Both the position numbers and the translations under genes were made by a program. Below, piece by piece: positions 61,643-64,000 of a DNA stretch of 64,000 nucleotides. A model generated the notes under the pieces. The model did no database searches, was not told the DNA's origin, and worked only from the letters and a program-made list of their open reading frames with translations. Each line of letters opens with the position of its first letter. Positions within the stretch are counted from its first letter, which is position 1. Origin of the DNA: Blautia coccoides (GTDB lineage Bacteria > Bacillota > Clostridia > Lachnospirales > Lachnospiraceae); the NCBI RefSeq assembly GCF_034355335.1, contig NZ_CP136422.1:5678501-5742500 (forward strand), read 5' to 3'.

Positions 61643-62548
61643 TCACTTACAGTTCTGTAAGAATACACTGAAGGTACTTCCGCATCCCAGCTTTGAATTT
61701 ACAGTCACATATCCCTTTTCCTTTTCCAGGATCAGTTTCACAAGATAAAGACCAATGCCGGAGCCCTCTTCCCCGGACACTTTGGGGCTCCTGTAAAAAC
61801 GTTTAAAAATCTCTGTCTCTTCCGTCTTGTCAATCCCTGCCCCCTGGTCGGATATCTGCAGTTCACTGTACATTTCGTAAGACTTTATACAGATCATAAT
61901 ACGGCTTTGGGGCGGCGAATATTTCACAGCATTTTCCAGTATGTTTTCCAGCGCTTCCGCTGTCCAGGAGGGATCATGCCACAGATATAAGGAAGGGATT
62001 TCCTCCACCTGTATCTGGATCTGCTTTTTTTCTGCCTTCTCATATATGCTGTTCACTGCCTGTAAAAGAGTTGGCTTTATATCCGCATCTTTCCCCTCAA
62101 AAGTAATGACATCCTGCTCCAGGCGCACCATCTTCAGAAGGGAATTGAGTACCCACTGTATTTTTTCTGTCTGGCGGCGCAGCTTCTCCAGAAAATGTTT
62201 CCTCTGCTCTTCGGAGAGCTTCTGGTTTTCCAGTATTTCACCGTACATCCTTACATTGGCAAGGGGTGTCTTCAACTGGTGGGACATATTAGAGACCAGC
62301 ATTTTAACCTGTTCCTTTTCCCTGCTTGCCCCTGACATTTCCAGATCCTGCCGCTCCTGCAGCCTTCTGGCTTTATAGGACAACGCGGACAAAGGCCCCT
62401 CCTTTAAGTCCGATATAGTGACCGGCTTTGCGCTTAGGATCTCATCCATCATTCGGTCAATTTCCCGGTACATTTTCCTTGATCTGTACCGCTCCCACAG
62501 AGCAAAACCGATACAGAGGACTGCGATTCCCAGTAATACTGCCTCCAT
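61643..62548 (-). CDS. Histidine kinase with minimal membrane anchor
   Basis: 301-residue kinase. Only one N-terminal transmembrane helix (MEAVLLGIAVLCIGFALWE) and no sensor domain are seen; His90 is in SNMSHQLKTPLANVRMYGE. ENILENAVKYSP, DQGAGID and GSGIGLYLVKLILE form the ATPase. A kinase without a sensor next to an ABC exporter probably senses through the permease, as in Bce-type modules (inference). ATG 62548 has AAGGAG eight bases upstream; it starts one base after the regulator stop. Confidence 0.9.
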   Translation of the reverse strand: MEAVLLGIAVLCIGFALWERYRSRKMYREIDRMMDEILSAKPVTISDLKEGPLSALSYKARRLQERQDLEMSGASREKEQVKMLVSNMSHQLKTPLANVRMYGEILENQKLSEEQRKHFLEKLRRQTEKIQWVLNSLLKMVRLEQDVITFEGKDADIKPTLLQAVNSIYEKAEKKQIQIQVEEIPSLYLWHDPSWTAEALENILENAVKYSPPQSRIMICIKSYEMYSELQISDQGAGIDKTEETEIFKRFYRSPKVSGEEGSGIGLYLVKLILEKEKGYVTVNSKLGCGSTFSVFLQNCK

Positions 62549-62549
62549 A

Positions 62550-63221
62550 TCATATCTCCTTCCATATATAACCCATCCCACGGATATTCCTGATAAATAC
62601 CGGCTCATCCGGATCGTCCTCTATTTTCCGGCGAAGGCGGCGGATATTTACAGATACTGCATTCTCGTCCACAAAACGTCCTTCGCTGTCCCAGACATGA
62701 GCCAAAATCTGCTCCTTGCTGACAATCCGGCCTTTGTTGTCTATCAGATAGGTGAGAAGCCTGTACTCTACTGTGCTTAAAGATATCTCCCTGTCACCAC
62801 GCAGCACACGGCAGGTACTCCTGTCTATGTAAAATCCATTAGAAAACCGGATAAATTCCGCATCTTTACGCTTTAACTGCTTCTTTATCCTGGTTTTTAA
62901 AACTGCCAGGGAAAATGGCTTTGACATATAATCATCCGCGCCTGTCTCCAGGGCCTGTATCTCGTCCATTTCCGTATCCCGGGCTGTCAGCATCAGTACC
63001 GGAACCTGACTGGTCTTTCTCACTTCCCGGCAGAACCCGTAGCCTGTTCCATCGGGCAGATTACAATCTAAGATAATAAAATCCGGACACGATTCCCGGA
63101 ATTTTTTAAGGCCCTCCTCCATTGTGGATGCACAGATAACCTGGTATCCCTCACTCTCCATAGAAAATGCCAGCCCCTCCAGCAGGTCCTGGTCATCCTC
63201 CACTATCAGCAATTTATTCAT
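62550..63221 (-). CDS. OmpR-family response regulator
   Basis: 223-residue regulator. Receiver starts MNKLLIVEDDQDLLEGLAF, phospho-Asp52 in FIILDCNLPDG, KPF motif in DDYMSKPFSLAVL; winged helix with VDENAVSVNIRRLRRKIEDD and IRGMGYIW. ATG 63221 has AGGAGG upstream, better than ATG 63281. First gene of the RR-kinase-ATPase-permease operon. Confidence 0.93.
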   Translation of the reverse strand: MNKLLIVEDDQDLLEGLAFSMESEGYQVICASTMEEGLKKFRESCPDFIILDCNLPDGTGYGFCREVRKTSQVPVLMLTARDTEMDEIQALETGADDYMSKPFSLAVLKTRIKKQLKRKDAEFIRFSNGFYIDRSTCRVLRGDREISLSTVEYRLLTYLIDNKGRIVSKEQILAHVWDSEGRFVDENAVSVNIRRLRRKIEDDPDEPVFIRNIRGMGYIWKEI

Positions 63222-63416
63222 TCTGCTTTCCTCCTGACAGCTCATATAAAAAATTAACTTATACCCTAAATGGCATCCCATAACTTATACAGCAGCAAGA
63301 GCTGCACTATAATGTATTTTCCGTTACTATCCACAGAACGCTGTTTCTGCAGGGCTGTAAACAGCATACATTTTCCATCAGTATAGCAAAAAAGGGCAGA
63401 AAATGCACTTGTTTCC

Positions 63417-63440
63417 TTTCATGGAGTATACTCCATGAAA
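63417..63440. promoter_or_regulatory. 24-base perfect palindrome, MerR-like operator
   Basis: Arms TTTCATGGAGTA and TACTCCATGAAA are exact. The core GGAGTATACTCC resembles sites of the aldehyde/thiol-responsive MerR regulators. It ends 16 bases before the -35 of the next promoter. Confidence 0.6.
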
Positions 63441-63456
63441 TCTGTCTTTTTGCTTG

Positions 63457-63485
63457 TTGACATTGGTTTTACAGGCTATGATAAT
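63457..63485 (+). promoter_or_regulatory. Promoter of the NhaC-type gene
   Basis: -35 TTGACA (63457-63462), 17-base spacer, -10 GATAAT (63480-63485). The leader to the start codon is about 160 bases and includes the second repeat fragment. Confidence 0.78.
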
Positions 63486-63650
63486 CTTAATTCATCAAAA
63501 GCTGAAACCCCTCTGCGGCAGCCAGCGCGATATGGAGCAGAATGCTCCGTATCTGTGCATCGCGAAGCGTGTTACTGTTCACAGAACTGCGCTTTCTGCA
63601 GGGCTATGAAGAATAACATATGTTTCAGTAAGAATGGAGGAAAAAGATTT

Positions 63651-64000
63651 ATGAATGCAAAAGAGAAAGTAAAGAAAGAGCCTACCCTGCTTCTGGCTCT
63701 GACCCCGGTGGTGCTGACTGTCATCATCCTGATTTTTTCCGTATCTGTGCTGAAGGTGGATGTACAGGTTCCGCTTATTCTCGGCACCTGCATCACTGCC
63801 TTTATCGCTATCGTCTTTCTGGGTTACACCTGGCAGGACCTGGAAGATGGTGCCGTTGAGTCCCTAAAAAGCATTATGCAGGCTGTCCTGCTGCTGATCA
63901 TCATCGGCGCTACTATCGGAACCTGGATCGTAGGCGGCGTTGTTCCCGCCCTTGTATACTACGGATTGCAGATACTCACCCCTGCTTTCTTCCTGGTAGC
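63651..64000 (+). CDS. nhaC: NhaC-type Na+/H+ antiporter (3' end outside window)
   Basis: The first 116 codons of an integral membrane protein. KEPTLLLALTPVVLTVIILI, LILGTCITAFIAIVFLGYTWQDLEDG and LLLIIIGATIGTWIVGGVVP match the start of NhaC family antiporters, which exchange Na+ and H+ or malate-lactate in some members. GGAGG lies ten bases before ATG 63651. The gene continues past the window, so length and specificity are unknown. Confidence 0.85.
   Translation, partial: MNAKEKVKKEPTLLLALTPVVLTVIILIFSVSVLKVDVQVPLILGTCITAFIAIVFLGYTWQDLEDGAVESLKSIMQAVLLLIIIGATIGTWIVGGVVPALVYYGLQILTPAFFLV

Larger units (their letters stand above)
63222..63650. other. Spacer with palindrome, promoter and paired repeat fragments
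   Basis: No gene. It holds two direct copies of a segment with GTTACT(A/G)T(C/T)CACAGAAC and TTTCTGCAGGGCT (63323-63364 and 63571-63614), a 24-base perfect palindrome (63417-63440) and a promoter (63457-63485). Confidence 0.7.

Overview
The window looks like a chromosomal segment of a gut Firmicute of the family Lachnospiraceae, most likely Blautia or a close relative (inference from gene content and protein style, not from a marker gene). Supporting points are the A/V-type ATPase, HisZ-dependent short HisG, a FabT-type MarR regulator with its TTTTGAT/ATCAAAA operator, the Clostridia-style PstS, PduL, SpmB, paired short chromate transporters, and moderate-GC coding sequence with AT-rich spacers. 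I see no rRNA, tRNA, prophage, transposase or CRISPR array.

Layout. 1-1021: end of a V-type ATPase operon (subunits B and D). 1163-7853: a Pho-boxed pstSCAB-phoU-phoP-phoR phosphate regulon on the + strand. 7937-8921: a PadR/DUF1048 pair with a 44-bp palindromic operator, followed by a 600-bp gene-free stretch that holds a DnaA-box cluster. 9626-13247: galactokinase, thioredoxin reductase and a duplicated-domain lipoprotein, divergent from a DUF885 metallopeptidase. 15276-16491: FabT-like regulator plus an island of three structured repeats, including a perfect 42-bp inverted repeat. 16492-22187: a self-contained fructose operon fruK-fruA-ptsH-ptsI-fruR whose HPr has Arg at the Ser46 position. 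22501-25201: an Rpn-like nuclease, PduL, and a membrane protein with a degenerate (QPD) J-domain. 25417-33261: an AraC-linked glycoside-uptake operon (ABC transporter lacking an ATPase, GH4 glycosidase, Gfo/Idh/MocA oxidoreductase, zinc-ligand-less MDR dehydrogenase). 33485-39996: hisZGCBHAFIE without hisD. 40336-44568: hybrid kinase, SpmB, MATE exporter. 44927-47922: nucleotidyltransferase plus NahK-like sugar kinase with a PocR-AraC regulator. 47948-50109: chromate transporter pair and LysR. 50174-55730: pth-mfd-foldase. 55782-57985: two COG0523/CobW GTPases, one with a His/Cys/Glu-rich tandem repeat. 58262-63221: two-component system with an FtsX-type ABC exporter. 63651-end: start of an NhaC-type antiporter.

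The window is mostly ordinary metabolism and regulation. The least explained signals are non-coding. A 143-bp structured element is present twice at about 94% identity inside two unrelated operons (glycoside and his), with partial copies elsewhere that all lie in the same orientation relative to the gene upstream. There is also a MITE-like element with 35-bp terminal repeats and the perfect 94-bp palindromic element. All gene functions are by recognition of motifs and family resemblance; no database search was run.
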